Assembly (NCBI RefSeq): GCF_041434935.1
Contig: NZ_CP107964.1
Coordinates: forward strand, 8,229,001-8,293,000
Length of the DNA: 64,000 nt
From: Kitasatospora sp. NBC_00374
Lineage (GTDB): Bacteria > Actinomycetota > Actinomycetes > Streptomycetales > Streptomycetaceae
Reading direction: 5' to 3'
Shown here: in pieces, positions 26,971 through 35,881 of the stretch
Layout: every line of letters begins with the position of its first letter
Numbering within the stretch: the stretch's first letter is position 1
Made by a program: the position numbers and the translations under genes
The notes under the pieces: generated by a model
The model's input: the letters and a program-made list of their open reading frames with translations, nothing else
Told to the model about the DNA's origin: nothing
Databases searched by the model: none

Positions 26971-28308
26971 ATGAAACTCCAGCGCACCACCACCTCCCTG
27001 GCCGCCGCCGCGCTCGTGGCCGCCGCCGCCACCGCCTGCTCGGGCGGCAGCACCGGCACGACCCCCGGCAGCGGCGAGGCCGCGGGCCGGGAACTCAAGG
27101 GCCAGAGCGTCTCGGTCGCCGCCGTGTGGACCGGCACCGAGCAGGAGGCGTTCAAGAAGGTGCTGGACGCCTTCAGCGCCAAGACCGGCGCCACCACCAC
27201 CTTCATCTCCACCGGCGACAACCTCTCCACCCTGGTCGGCAGCAAGATCGCCGGCGGCGACGCGATGGACGTGGTGATGTGCCCGCAGCCGGGCGTCATC
27301 CAGCAGTTCGCGCAGCAGGGCTGGCTGAGCCCGCTGGCGCCGGGCGTCACCGCCGCCGCCAGGGCGAACTTCGCGCCCGTCTGGTCCAGCCTCGGCAGCG
27401 TCGACGGGACGCAGTACGGCCTCTACTTCAAGGCCGCCGACAAGTCCACCATCTGGTACAGCCCGCAGGCGCTGCAGAACGCCGGCGTCCAGCCGCCCGC
27501 GACCTTCGCGGAGCTGCTCAAGGCGGGCAAGGCGGTCGCGGACTCGGGGACGGCGCCGTTCGCCGTCGCCGGACAGGCCGGCTGGCCGCTCACCGACTGG
27601 TTCGAGAACGTCTACCTCTCGCAGGCCGGCCCCGAGATGTACGACAAGCTGACCAAGCATCAGATTCCGTGGACCGACCCGTCCGTGGTCAAGGCCCTGA
27701 ACACCCTCGGCACCCTCTTCGGGGACCCCACGATGATCCCCGGCGGCGGGCGCGGCGCCCTGCAGAGCGACTTCCCGGCCTCGGTCGCCCAGGTCTTCGG
27801 CCCGAAGCCCACGGCAGCCATGACGTACGAGGGTGACTTCGTCGCCGGCGTCATCTCCGGCGACCTCAAGAGGACCATCGGCACCGACGCGGCGTTCTTC
27901 CCGTTCCCCGCGGTCGACGGCGGGAAGGCCCCGGTGATGGGCGGCGGCGACGCGGCCGTGGTGCTCAAGGCCGGCAAGAACCAGGCCGCGGCCCAGAAGC
28001 TGGTGGAGTTCCTGGCCAGTCCCGAGGCCGCCGCAGTCTGGGCCAAGGCCGGCGGATTCCTCTCGCCCAACAAGGCGCTCGACCCCGCCCTCTACCCGGA
28101 CGACACCACCCGGCGGCTCGCCAAGTCCCTGATCGACGCCGGGGACGGCTTCCGCTTCGACATGTCCGACCAGACCCCCGCAGCCTTCGGCGGCACCGCC
28201 GGAAGCGGCGAGTGGAAGGCCCTCCAGGACTTCCTGGCCAACCCCGGCGACGCCCAGGGCGCCGCGGCGAAGCTGGAGGCCGAAGCGGCCAAGGCGTACA
28301 AGGGCTGA
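26971..28308 (+). CDS. ABC alpha-glucoside-binding lipoprotein
   Basis: This 445-residue solute-binding lipoprotein has its lipidated Cys23 in ATAC after a typical signal peptide. The fold is the two-lobed sugar-binding type, with FKKVLDAFSAKTGA, GDAMDVVMCPQPGVIQQFA, DKSTIWYSPQALQNAG and a late QKLVEFLASPEAA. Its residues and gene order match AglE-type alpha-glucoside binders of actinobacteria. GAGAGAGAAG precedes the ATG. It lies 100 bases after the glucosidase and eight bases before the first permease, so the set is one transcription unit. Confidence 0.9.
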   Translation: MKLQRTTTSLAAAALVAAAATACSGGSTGTTPGSGEAAGRELKGQSVSVAAVWTGTEQEAFKKVLDAFSAKTGATTTFISTGDNLSTLVGSKIAGGDAMDVVMCPQPGVIQQFAQQGWLSPLAPGVTAAARANFAPVWSSLGSVDGTQYGLYFKAADKSTIWYSPQALQNAGVQPPATFAELLKAGKAVADSGTAPFAVAGQAGWPLTDWFENVYLSQAGPEMYDKLTKHQIPWTDPSVVKALNTLGTLFGDPTMIPGGGRGALQSDFPASVAQVFGPKPTAAMTYEGDFVAGVISGDLKRTIGTDAAFFPFPAVDGGKAPVMGGGDAAVVLKAGKNQAAAQKLVEFLASPEAAAVWAKAGGFLSPNKALDPALYPDDTTRRLAKSLIDAGDGFRFDMSDQTPAAFGGTAGSGEWKALQDFLANPGDAQGAAAKLEAEAAKAYKG

Positions 28309-28316
28309 TCGTCACC

Positions 28317-29669
28317 ATGCCGACGACCTCCCGCCGGCCGATCGTTCCCGGCGCCGCCCAGCGGCGGCGCCGGGCGCTGGCCCTGGCCTTCATCCTCCCC
28401 GCCCTGCTGCTGCTGGGCGCCCTCGTGGTGTACCCCATCGGGTACTCCGTCGTCCGCAGCCTCTATGACTCCTCCGGCGACCACTTCGTGGGCGCCGCCA
28501 ACTACACCTCCGCCGTCACCGACAGGGCCACCCTCACCGCACTGCGCAACAACGCCCTCTGGGTCGTCGTCGCGCCCGCCCTGGTCACCGTGGTCGGCCT
28601 GATCTTCGCGGTGCTCACCGAGAAGATCCGCTGGGCCACGGCCTTCAAACTGCTCGTCTTCATGCCGATGGCCATCTCCTTCCTGGCCGCCGGCATCATC
28701 TTCCGCCTGGTCTACGACGCGGACCCGCACCGAGGCGTGCTCAACGCCGTCGCGGTCACCGTCCACGACACCTTCGACCACCAGGCCTCCTACCCCGGCG
28801 CCCGGCCGCGCGCCAACACCCCGCTGACCGCCCAGCCCGACGGCTCGCTGCGCCTGCCCGCCGACGAACCGGCCGACGGGCACGGCCTGCTCCTCCCCAT
28901 GGTCGGGATCGCCCCGACCGCCCTGCCCGCCGACGCCCGGCCCGCGGCCGTACCGGCGCCGCAGTCCGCAGCGTCGGGCTCGTCGGGTTCGTCGGACGGG
29001 CTCGACGGAGTCGTCTTCCTCGACTTCGTGCCCGGCGGCGGCGGCGAGCCCGGCCGGCCGGGCTCCGGCAAGAAGGGCATGCCCGGCGTGGAGGTGCGGC
29101 TCCTCGGTGCGGGCAAGAAGACGGCCACCACCACGACGGGTCCGGACGGCTCCTTCCACTTCGCCGGTCCGCCGCCCGCCGGGGCGACGGTGGTCCTGCC
29201 CGCGGCCAACTTCGCCAAGCCCTACAACGGCGTCGACTGGCTCGGCCCCGCCCTGGTGACCCCGGCGATCATCGGTGCCTACCTGTGGATCTGGGCCGGG
29301 TTCGCGATGGTGATCATCGGCGCGGGCCTGGCCAACCTCCCACGCGAGACGCTGGAGGCCGCCCGGATGGACGGCGCCGGCGAGTGGCAGATCTTCCGCC
29401 GGATCACCGTCCCGCTGCTGGCGCCCGTCCTCGGCGTGGTCTTCGTCACCATGGTGATCAACGTGATGAAGATCTTCGACCTCGTCTACATCATCGCGCC
29501 CGGCCCGGTGCAGCAGGACGCCAACGTGCTGGCGCTCCAACTCTGGCTGGTGTCCTTCGGGGGCGGCAACAACCAGGGCCTCGGCAGCGCGCTCGGCGTG
29601 CTGCTGCTGCTCCTGGTGGTGCCGGCCATGGTGCTCAACATCCGACGATTCCGCAGGAGCGGCACATGA
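28317..29669 (+). CDS. ABC sugar permease with large extracytoplasmic insert
   Basis: This 450-residue permease has N-terminal helices (residues 21-46, 80-101, 111-133), then an insert of about 165 residues (140-305), then the C-terminal helices. The insert includes a Ser/Gly linker and a beta-rich SdrD-B / carboxypeptidase-regulatory-like fold (GLDGVVFLDFVPGGGG, PGVEVRLLG, TTTTGPDGSFHFAGPP). The EAA loop EAARMDGAGEWQIFRRI (347-363) contacts the ATPase. Ordinary AglF-type permeases have about 300 residues; the insert must face outward and could cap the binding protein or bind the wall. I recall similar inserts in some actinobacterial relatives, so it is probably a lineage feature rather than an accident. 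Confidence 0.88.
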   Translation: MPTTSRRPIVPGAAQRRRRALALAFILPALLLLGALVVYPIGYSVVRSLYDSSGDHFVGAANYTSAVTDRATLTALRNNALWVVVAPALVTVVGLIFAVLTEKIRWATAFKLLVFMPMAISFLAAGIIFRLVYDADPHRGVLNAVAVTVHDTFDHQASYPGARPRANTPLTAQPDGSLRLPADEPADGHGLLLPMVGIAPTALPADARPAAVPAPQSAASGSSGSSDGLDGVVFLDFVPGGGGEPGRPGSGKKGMPGVEVRLLGAGKKTATTTTGPDGSFHFAGPPPAGATVVLPAANFAKPYNGVDWLGPALVTPAIIGAYLWIWAGFAMVIIGAGLANLPRETLEAARMDGAGEWQIFRRITVPLLAPVLGVVFVTMVINVMKIFDLVYIIAPGPVQQDANVLALQLWLVSFGGGNNQGLGSALGVLLLLLVVPAMVLNIRRFRRSGT

Positions 29670-30613
29670 CCGAGGCCGAAACATCCGTACCGACCCGGGC
29701 CCCCGCCCGGCACCCGGTGGCCGGCCCGGGCCCCGCCCCCGCCGCACAACGCCCCGCCCGGTCGGCCCGGCTGGCCGCCCGGCTGGTCGCCCACACCCGC
29801 AGCGGGATCGTGCAGGCCGTCCTGGTGGTCGTGGCCCTGGTGTGGCTCACCCCGACCGTCGGCCTGCTCGTCTCCTCGCTCCGCTCCAACCAGCAGAGCA
29901 GCACGAGCGGTTGGTGGACCGCGCTCACCTCGCCGAGCAGCCTCACCCTGGCCAACTACACCGCCCTGCTGCACGGCGGCGACGTACTGCGCGCCCTGTG
30001 GAACACCGTCCTGATCGCCGTCCCGGCCACCCTGCTCACGGTCGCCCTCGCCGCCCTGGCCGGGTACGCCTTCGCCTGGCTGGACTTCCCGGGCCGCGAC
30101 GCCCTCTTCCTGGCGGTCGTCGGGCTGCTGGTGGTCCCGGTGCAGATCGGGTTGATCCCGGTGGCCAAACTGATGGGCGCGGTCGGCCTGTTCGGGACCC
30201 TCCCCGGGGTGGTGCTCTTCCACGTCGGGTACGGGCTGCCCTTCGCCGTCTTCCTGATGCGCGGTCACTTCCTGGAGATCCCGCACGAGATCCTGGAAGC
30301 GTCCAGGGTGGACGGCTGCGGAGAGTGGCGGATCTTCCGCTCGCTGGCACTGCCGCTGGCCGCTCCCGCGGTGGCGTCCCTGTGCATCTTCCAGTTCCTG
30401 TGGGTCTGGAACGACATGCTGGTGGCGCTGATCTTCGCGGGGACGGACAACCAGCCGCTCACCGTGCTGCTGCAGTCCCAGATGAGGCAGTTCGGCAGCA
30501 ATCTGGACGTGCTCGCACCCGGCGCCTTCCTGTCGCTGCTGGTCCCGGTGATCGTCTTCTTCTCCTTCCAGCGCTACTTCGTCCAGGGCGCGATGGCCGG
30601 TTCGGTGAAGTGA
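29666..30613 (+). CDS. ABC sugar permease, AglG type
   Basis: This 315-residue second permease has six helices and EAA loop EASRVDGCGEWRIFRSLALP. An Ala/Pro-rich cytoplasmic N-terminus of about 45 residues precedes helix one. Its ATG overlaps the stop of the previous permease (ATGA), showing translational coupling. With the binding lipoprotein and the other permease it makes a CUT1-type alpha-glucoside importer; the ATPase must be supplied from elsewhere. The C-terminus QRYFVQGAMAGSVK is the standard ending for this family. Confidence 0.92.
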   Translation: MTEAETSVPTRAPARHPVAGPGPAPAAQRPARSARLAARLVAHTRSGIVQAVLVVVALVWLTPTVGLLVSSLRSNQQSSTSGWWTALTSPSSLTLANYTALLHGGDVLRALWNTVLIAVPATLLTVALAALAGYAFAWLDFPGRDALFLAVVGLLVVPVQIGLIPVAKLMGAVGLFGTLPGVVLFHVGYGLPFAVFLMRGHFLEIPHEILEASRVDGCGEWRIFRSLALPLAAPAVASLCIFQFLWVWNDMLVALIFAGTDNQPLTVLLQSQMRQFGSNLDVLAPGAFLSLLVPVIVFFSFQRYFVQGAMAGSVK

Positions 30614-30695
30614 CGCTGCGGGGCCGGTCGGTCGACGGGCTGTCGTGGCAGATCGCCGACCGGGCGCCTCGCGGCGGGCCTGCGGGGAGTACGGC

Positions 30696-31094
30696 TCAGC
30701 GCCCGAACTTCGCCCTGGCGGTGGGAGTGACCGGGGTGAAGAGGTTCACCAGGGTGCCGTCCGGGTCACGCAGGAGCAGTGAGCGGTTGCCCCACGGCAT
30801 CGTGGTCGGCGCGTTGACGAGTCCTTCGACATGTCCGTCGAGGGCGGCGTGCAGCGCGTCGACGTCGGCCACCAGGAACTCCACGATCGCGCTGCGGTTG
30901 GCGCGGGCCTCCGCGGCACCTGGCGCGAACAGCGGGACGGTCCGGGTGCTCGCGATCGCCAGGGTGGCCGGCCCGACGGCGAGTTCGGCGAAGTCCTCGT
31001 TGCTCCAGGCGGCGGGCGTGCCGGTGACGCGTTCGTAGAACCCGACGAGGCGCGCGACGTCCTCGGTGATGATGCGGGTCGAGACGAGGTCCAT
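30696..31094 (-). CDS. VOC (glyoxalase/dioxygenase-fold) protein
   Basis: This 132-residue protein of the vicinal-oxygen-chelate fold has paired beta-alpha-beta units, starting with STRIITEDVARLVGFYERVTG and ending with LLLRDPDGTLVNLFTPV. The usual metal ligands are only partly evident, so it may be a resistance or binding protein rather than a glyoxalase. The start has GGGAG eight bases upstream. It is divergent from a WYL-type regulator, with a clear inverted repeat between them, and is probably its main target. Confidence 0.82.
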   Translation of the reverse strand: MDLVSTRIITEDVARLVGFYERVTGTPAAWSNEDFAELAVGPATLAIASTRTVPLFAPGAAEARANRSAIVEFLVADVDALHAALDGHVEGLVNAPTTMPWGNRSLLLRDPDGTLVNLFTPVTPTARAKFGR

Positions 31095-31143
31095 GCTGTG
31101 ACTCCCTGATGTCGGTGCTTCGGGTCGGGATCCACGCTAGGAC

Positions 31144-31172
31144 GGATACCGGACAGGTTCCGCCCGGTATCC
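31144..31172. promoter_or_regulatory. Inverted-repeat operator between VOC and WYL genes
   Basis: GGATACCGG (31144-31152) and CCGGTATCC (31164-31172) are perfect complements separated by 11 bases. They lie in the divergent promoter region, 17 bases before the regulator start and 49 bases from the VOC start. This is a likely binding site for the WYL regulator. Confidence 0.7.
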
Positions 31173-31189
31173 ACGGGAGAATGGAAGGC

Positions 31190-32230
31190 ATGTCGAAACC
31201 GACCTCCCGCGTTCTGGCCCTTCTGGAAATCCTTCAGACGGGCGGGGTCCGCACCCTCGCCGAACTGGCGGGCCGGCTCGAGGTCGACGAGCGCACGGTC
31301 CGGCGCTACATCGGGCACCTGGTCGAGCTGGACGTTCCGGTGGTGTCGTTGCGCGGTCGGTACGGCGGCTACCGGCTCGCGCCGGGGTACCGGATGCCCC
31401 CGCTCATGCTCAGCGACGACGAGGCCGTGGCCGTGGTGCTGGGGCTCGTCACCGGCCGGCACGCCGGGCTGCCCGCGACGGCGGGCACGGCAGCGGAGAC
31501 CGCCCTGGCCAAGGTCCGCCGCGTCCTGCCCCGACGCCTGGCGGGCAGACTGGACGCCGTCCTCGGATCGCTCGCGTTCACGTCGGGACCGGACGAGCCC
31601 GACGTGAACGGCACCGTCCTGCTCACCGTCGCCGATGCCGTTCGCCACCGCACACCGGTCGAGATCGGCTACACGGCCACCGACGGCCGGCGCAGTGTCA
31701 GGACGGTCCATCCGTACGGGCTGGTCGTCCATTCCGGCAGGTGGTACCTGACGGGGCTGGACCCGGCGGCCGGCGAGGACCGCACCTTCCGGCTGGACCG
31801 CATCGCGGACGCGAGGAGTCGGCCCGGGACCTTCGAGCCGCCGTCCGGCCCCGATCCGGCGCAGCGCGTGGTGGCCGGATTCGCCACGGCCGCGTACCGG
31901 CACCGCGTGGTGCTACGGATACAGGCGACTGCCGATCTGATCCGCACCCGGCTTCCCGCCACGGTCGCGACCGTGGCGGAGCTTGCAACCGATACCGATA
32001 CCGATACCGATACCGATACCGACACCGACACGGGCGGCGGGGCCGGCGGCTGGTCCCGAGTCGAGCTTCGTGTCGACCGGCTGGACTGGCTTCCCGCGGT
32101 GCTCGCCGCGCTCGACCGGCCGTTCGTGATCGAGCAGCCGGAGGAGCTGAGCGAACTGGTCCTCGGCCTCGCCGAGCGCCTGGTGGCGTCCGCGGGCCGA
32201 GGCGGCCCCCCGGGGCGGCCGGTGTCCTGA
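31190..32230 (+). CDS. HTH-WYL (YafY-type) regulator with a Thr-Asp repeat
   Basis: This 346-residue regulator has an N-terminal HTH_11 domain (LAELAGRLEVDERTVRRYI), the following SLRGRYGGYRLAPGYRMPPL typical of YafY proteins, a WYL domain with VHPYGLVVHSGRWYLTGLD and DRTFRLDRI, and a WCX-like C-terminus. Inside the last part, residues 267-281 are a pure Thr-Asp run encoded by a hexanucleotide repeat, which should be an exposed linker. ATG 31190 has GGAGA nine bases upstream; ATG 31181 is the alternative. It is divergent from the VOC gene and probably controls it through the palindrome between them. The ligand is unknown. Confidence 0.88.
   Translation: MSKPTSRVLALLEILQTGGVRTLAELAGRLEVDERTVRRYIGHLVELDVPVVSLRGRYGGYRLAPGYRMPPLMLSDDEAVAVVLGLVTGRHAGLPATAGTAAETALAKVRRVLPRRLAGRLDAVLGSLAFTSGPDEPDVNGTVLLTVADAVRHRTPVEIGYTATDGRRSVRTVHPYGLVVHSGRWYLTGLDPAAGEDRTFRLDRIADARSRPGTFEPPSGPDPAQRVVAGFATAAYRHRVVLRIQATADLIRTRLPATVATVAELATDTDTDTDTDTDTDTGGGAGGWSRVELRVDRLDWLPAVLAALDRPFVIEQPEELSELVLGLAERLVASAGRGGPPGRPVS
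31988..32032 (+). repeat. Hexanucleotide tandem repeat inside the WYL gene
   Basis: About 7.5 copies of ACCGAY (mostly ACCGAT, ending in ACCGAC) lie in frame and encode alternating Thr-Asp. Because the unit is six bases, changes in copy number would lengthen or shorten the linker without shifting the frame. Confidence 0.9.
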
Positions 32231-32491
32231 ACCGCGGGCCGGCCCGCGAACCCGCACGGGGGCCGGCACCTCGCGGCCGCTCCCGGCGGCGAGGGGCCTC
32301 GGGCGGCCGGAGGTTCGGTGGGTGGGGGGCTGCGGCCGAACGCAGGCTCAGCAGGCGGGGCGGTGGCGTCCGCACCGAGGACGGCGGACACCGGACCACG
32401 GTCCTCGACGCCGTCCTGAGCCCCGTGGTGGAGGCGATCGCCATGGTGTCCCACAAGGGTGACGGGCCGTCGGGGGTCGTATGCTCGCGGG

Positions 32492-33448
32492 ATGTCGTCC
32501 AACGGTTCGGTCCCGCGGCGTGAGGTGCTCGTCGACGGCGCGTACTTCGCGGATCTCGTGTTCCACGGACTGCCGGCGCCGGTGCGTCAGGGGGGCGAGG
32601 TGTTCGCCGAGGGCTTCGCGTTGGTGCCCGGCGGCGCCTACACCCTCGCGATGGCCGTCCACCGCCTGGGGCACGACGTGCTGTGGAGCGCCGACTTCGG
32701 CACGGACCCGTTCAGTGCCCAGGTGCTGTCCGCCGCGAGGAGCGAGGGGCTGAGCGGGGCGGCCTTCCGCCACCACCCGCGTCCGGTCCGCAGCCTCACG
32801 GTATCGTTGGCCCGGTCCGGGGAGCGGGCGATGGTCAGCTACCAGGACCGGATCGACGCCCGGCCGCTCGGCCCCTTGCTGCGTGAGCACCGGCCACGGG
32901 TCCTGATGCTCCCGCAACTGCGTTGGGACGAAGGGGTCATGGAGGATCTGCGGGTCGCCCGCCGGCTCGGCGTTCTGGTGGTGATGGACTGCCAGGACGT
33001 CCCGGCCACCCTCGACGACCCGGCGGTCCGGCAGGCCCTCGCCCTGGTCGACGTCTTCGCGCCCAACCTGGCCGAGGCGCTGCGGCTGACCGGCACCGCC
33101 GACCTGGACGACGCCCTCGCCACGCTGAGCGGGCTCGTACCGACCGTCGTGGTCAAACGCGGCGGCGACGGGGCCACGGCCGTCCGCGACGGCGCAAGGC
33201 ACGAGGTGCCGGCCGTCCCGGTGGACGTCGTGGACAGCACGGGGGCGGGCGACTGCTTCAACGCAGGCCTCGTCCACGGCCTGCTCCGCGGTAGGAGCCT
33301 GCCGGACTGCCTCGCCGCCGCGGTGGCCTGCGGAGCCGCGGCCACGACCGCCCCGGGCTCCAGCGGCGCGCTCCATGCCGCCGGGCTCCCGCACTGGCTG
33401 GACCAGGTGCCCGACTCGTCGCCGGACAACGGCGGTTGCGAAGAGTGA
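32492..33448 (+). CDS. PfkB-family carbohydrate kinase
   Basis: This 318-residue ribokinase-fold sugar kinase has an early GGAYTLAMAVHRLGHDV (substrate Gly pair), FAPNLAEALRLTG and the catalytic DSTGAGDCFNAGL with the base Asp. A TATGCT box (32480-32485) ends six bases before ATG 32492 and no ribosome site is seen, so the mRNA is probably leaderless. The next gene, a phosphatase-GT20 fusion, begins 44 bases downstream on the same strand. The acceptor sugar is not clear. By context the kinase might phosphorylate a sugar or polyol related to the product of the fusion enzyme, which is inference. Confidence 0.85.
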   Translation: MSSNGSVPRREVLVDGAYFADLVFHGLPAPVRQGGEVFAEGFALVPGGAYTLAMAVHRLGHDVLWSADFGTDPFSAQVLSAARSEGLSGAAFRHHPRPVRSLTVSLARSGERAMVSYQDRIDARPLGPLLREHRPRVLMLPQLRWDEGVMEDLRVARRLGVLVVMDCQDVPATLDDPAVRQALALVDVFAPNLAEALRLTGTADLDDALATLSGLVPTVVVKRGGDGATAVRDGARHEVPAVPVDVVDSTGAGDCFNAGLVHGLLRGRSLPDCLAAAVACGAAATTAPGSSGALHAAGLPHWLDQVPDSSPDNGGCEE

Positions 33449-33492
33449 GATGACCGCTTCACTCCGTTCCGTGATCGTGTTAGCGTCCCGCG

Positions 33493-35610
33493 ATGCTGAG
33501 AATTCTGGTCACAGATCTGGACGGCACACTGCTGGGAGGCGGCGCGGAGGACCGGCTGCGGTTGAAGGCCGCACTGGCCCGTCACCCCGAGGTGGCGGTG
33601 GTCTTCGCCACCGGGCGCGGACTGCCCTCGGTCCGAACCCTCCTGCGGGATCCGCTCCTGCCGCACCCGCGCTGGATCATCGCGGACGTCGGAGCCAGCG
33701 TGATCGACGGCACGGACTTCTCACCGGTCGAGCCACTGCAGGCCCAACTGCGCGCCGGCTGGCCGGGCCCCGACCGGGTCCGCGAGGCGTTACGCCGGTT
33801 CCCGGCGCTGACCTACCAGCACGATGTGGCACAGCACGGGCGCTGCTCGTACCACCTGGCCCCGGACGACCTCACCCCCGAGATCACCGACACCGTCCAA
33901 GCCCTCGGCTGCGCCTGGGTCTACTCGGCGGACCGGTTCTTCGACGTCCTGCCGCCGGGGGCGTCCAAGGGGAGCGCGCTGGGGGCCCTGGCCGCGAAGC
34001 TGGACTGGGCGCCGGACTCGATCCTGGTGGCCGGAGACTCGCTGAACGACCTGTCGCTCTTTCGGACCGGCGCGCACGGCGTAGTCGTCGCCAACGCGGA
34101 GCCCGCACTGCGGGCAGCGGTGTCCGGCGACCCACTGGTCCACCGCCCGCCCCGCCCGGGCGCGGCCGGCATCCTGGCGGCGCTTCAGGCACTGGAGTGG
34201 GTGCCGCCAGGCGCCGGCCGGCCGAGGCGCCGCCACGCGCTGGTGGTCGGCTACCATCGCCCGCCCGTGCACTGGACGGACCAGGGCTGGCAGCCACCCG
34301 CCAGCCCCAACGGCATCCTGCCCACCCTGAACAGCGCCTTCGCGGACGGCCTGTCCGGAGTCTGGGTGGCTGCCGATGTCGCCGGCGGCGCCGATGTCTC
34401 CGACGGCGAACGCCGGCCCACCGGCACGCACCGCCCCGGACCGCCGCTGTCCCGGCTCCCGCTCAACACCTCGGAATGGCAGGGCTACTTCCACCGGGCG
34501 TGCAAGCAGACCCTCTGGCCGGTCCTGATGTCCGAACCGCACCGGTCGGTCGCCGACCAGGAGAGCTGGACGCACTACCGCACCGTGAACACCCGGTTCG
34601 CGGACCACATCGCCGCACGGGCCGCACCCGGCGCCACCGTCTGGCTGCACGACTACAACCTGTGGCTGGTGCCCGGCCTGCTCCGCGCCGCCCGGCCCGA
34701 CCTGCGCATCGGACTGTTCCACCACACCCCGTTCCCACCCCCGGAGATCTTCGCCACCCTGGCGGCCTCCGCCGAACTACGGGCCTCCCTGGCCTGCCTG
34801 GACTGGGCCGGATTCCACACCGACACCTTCGCCGAGCACTTCCGCCGGACCCTCGCCGACCGAACCGGGCACCCCCGTCTCGGCGTCCACCCGCTCGGAA
34901 TCGACCGGCCCGCCATCGAAGCACTGGCCCGCGTCCGCGTCCCCTTCCGCCGACCGGCCCCGGGCCGACTGGTCCTGTCGGTGGAGCGCCTGGACTACGC
35001 CAAGGCCCCGGTCCACAAGGTCGACGCGATCGACCGGCTGCTCCGACGCCGTCCGGACCTGCACCGACAGCTGACCTTCCGGCTCGTCTGCCCACCGCCC
35101 GAACGCGGCATCACCGCCTACGACACCACCCGCCGACTCCTCGAACAACGGATCACCGAAGTCAACGGCCGCTGGCAGAACCGGGACTGGCAACCGGTGG
35201 ACTACATCCCGCGCACCCTCTCCGCCACCGAGGTCGTGGACGAGTACCTGGCTGCCGACGTCTTCTGGGTGACCTCGCTCCAGGACGGGATGAACCTGAC
35301 GGCCAAGGAGTTCATCGCCGCACAAGCCGCCGTCACCACCCCCCACACCGGCCACCCCGGCACCCTCGTGCTCTCCCGACACACCGGAGCCGCCGCCGCG
35401 CTCGGCAACGCGGCGCTGCTCACCGACCCCCGCTCGCCCGAAGACCTCAGCTCCGTCCTGGCCCGAGCCCTCGCCCTCACACCCGCGGAGCGCCGGGCCC
35501 GCCTGGACCGGCTGTCCCGCCTCCTCGGCCACGAACGCCCGGTCGACTGGGCGAAACAGATCATCCACGCAATCCAGGAGTCGGCACGGACCTGGTCGAC
35601 GCGGCACTGA
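33493..35610 (+). CDS. HAD phosphatase-GT20 fusion (glucosylglycerol- or trehalose-phosphate synthase/phosphatase-like)
   Basis: This 705-residue two-domain enzyme carries both activities needed to make and dephosphorylate a sugar-phosphate conjugate. Residues 1-235 are a HAD phosphatase of the sucrose-phosphatase type: DLDGTLL (8-14), Lys159 in ASKGSAL and GDSLND (181-186). Residues 248-700 are a GT20 glycosyltransferase: WLHDYNLWLVP, LFHHTPFPPPEIF, SVERLDYAKAP and TSLQDGMNLTAKEFIAAQ. Phosphatase-first order resembles bifunctional glucosylglycerol-phosphate synthase/phosphatase of some proteobacteria, whereas trehalose enzymes usually have the phosphatase last. Product assignment is therefore open. 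TAGCGT (33481-33486) lies six bases before ATG 33493 with no ribosome site, so it may also be leaderless. Confidence 0.85.
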   Translation: MLRILVTDLDGTLLGGGAEDRLRLKAALARHPEVAVVFATGRGLPSVRTLLRDPLLPHPRWIIADVGASVIDGTDFSPVEPLQAQLRAGWPGPDRVREALRRFPALTYQHDVAQHGRCSYHLAPDDLTPEITDTVQALGCAWVYSADRFFDVLPPGASKGSALGALAAKLDWAPDSILVAGDSLNDLSLFRTGAHGVVVANAEPALRAAVSGDPLVHRPPRPGAAGILAALQALEWVPPGAGRPRRRHALVVGYHRPPVHWTDQGWQPPASPNGILPTLNSAFADGLSGVWVAADVAGGADVSDGERRPTGTHRPGPPLSRLPLNTSEWQGYFHRACKQTLWPVLMSEPHRSVADQESWTHYRTVNTRFADHIAARAAPGATVWLHDYNLWLVPGLLRAARPDLRIGLFHHTPFPPPEIFATLAASAELRASLACLDWAGFHTDTFAEHFRRTLADRTGHPRLGVHPLGIDRPAIEALARVRVPFRRPAPGRLVLSVERLDYAKAPVHKVDAIDRLLRRRPDLHRQLTFRLVCPPPERGITAYDTTRRLLEQRITEVNGRWQNRDWQPVDYIPRTLSATEVVDEYLAADVFWVTSLQDGMNLTAKEFIAAQAAVTTPHTGHPGTLVLSRHTGAAAALGNAALLTDPRSPEDLSSVLARALALTPAERRARLDRLSRLLGHERPVDWAKQIIHAIQESARTWSTRH

Positions 35611-35638
35611 CGATCTCGCGGGTTCAACGAAACGGCCG

Positions 35639-35665
35639 GGTAGGCGGCGGTCGCCGTCGCCTACC
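35639..35665 (+). terminator. Hairpin after the phosphatase-GT20 gene
   Basis: GGTAGGCGGCGG and CCGTCGCCTACC pair with one G.U, closing a three-base TCG loop, 28 bases after the stop codon. This suits an intrinsic-type terminator in high-GC bacteria. Confidence 0.65.
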
Positions 35666-35881
35666 TGCGGGGGGTTCCGGGCCCCCAAGGCTCGTCGCCC
35701 TGGCGGCGATCGGCACCCCGTCGGCTGTTGACCGAGCGGTCGGCATCAGGTGGAACAGACCGGTGGACGGCAGCGGCTCCTCGCCCGCCCGTTCCCTGGC
35801 ACGGTGAGCCGCCAACGACGACGGCCGAGGTCTCCGCGTGTGGCAGGGGCAAAGCCGGGCTGCTTCTATAGGTTGGGCCGG

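Noticed and set aside
25074..27350. A 758-codon minus-strand frame opposite the glucosidase and binding-protein genes
   Set aside because: Same cause: antisense, low-complexity composition, while the plus-strand genes have intact catalytic and lipobox motifs.
31988..32032. Tandem ACCGAT units as a possible CRISPR or iteron array
   Set aside because: The units are six bases without spacers, in frame within a regulator, and there are no cas or replication genes.
32232..32247. Palindrome CGCGGGCCGGCCCGCG after the WYL gene as a terminator
   Set aside because: It has no loop and is built of G/C runs expected by chance in this DNA; possible but not supported.
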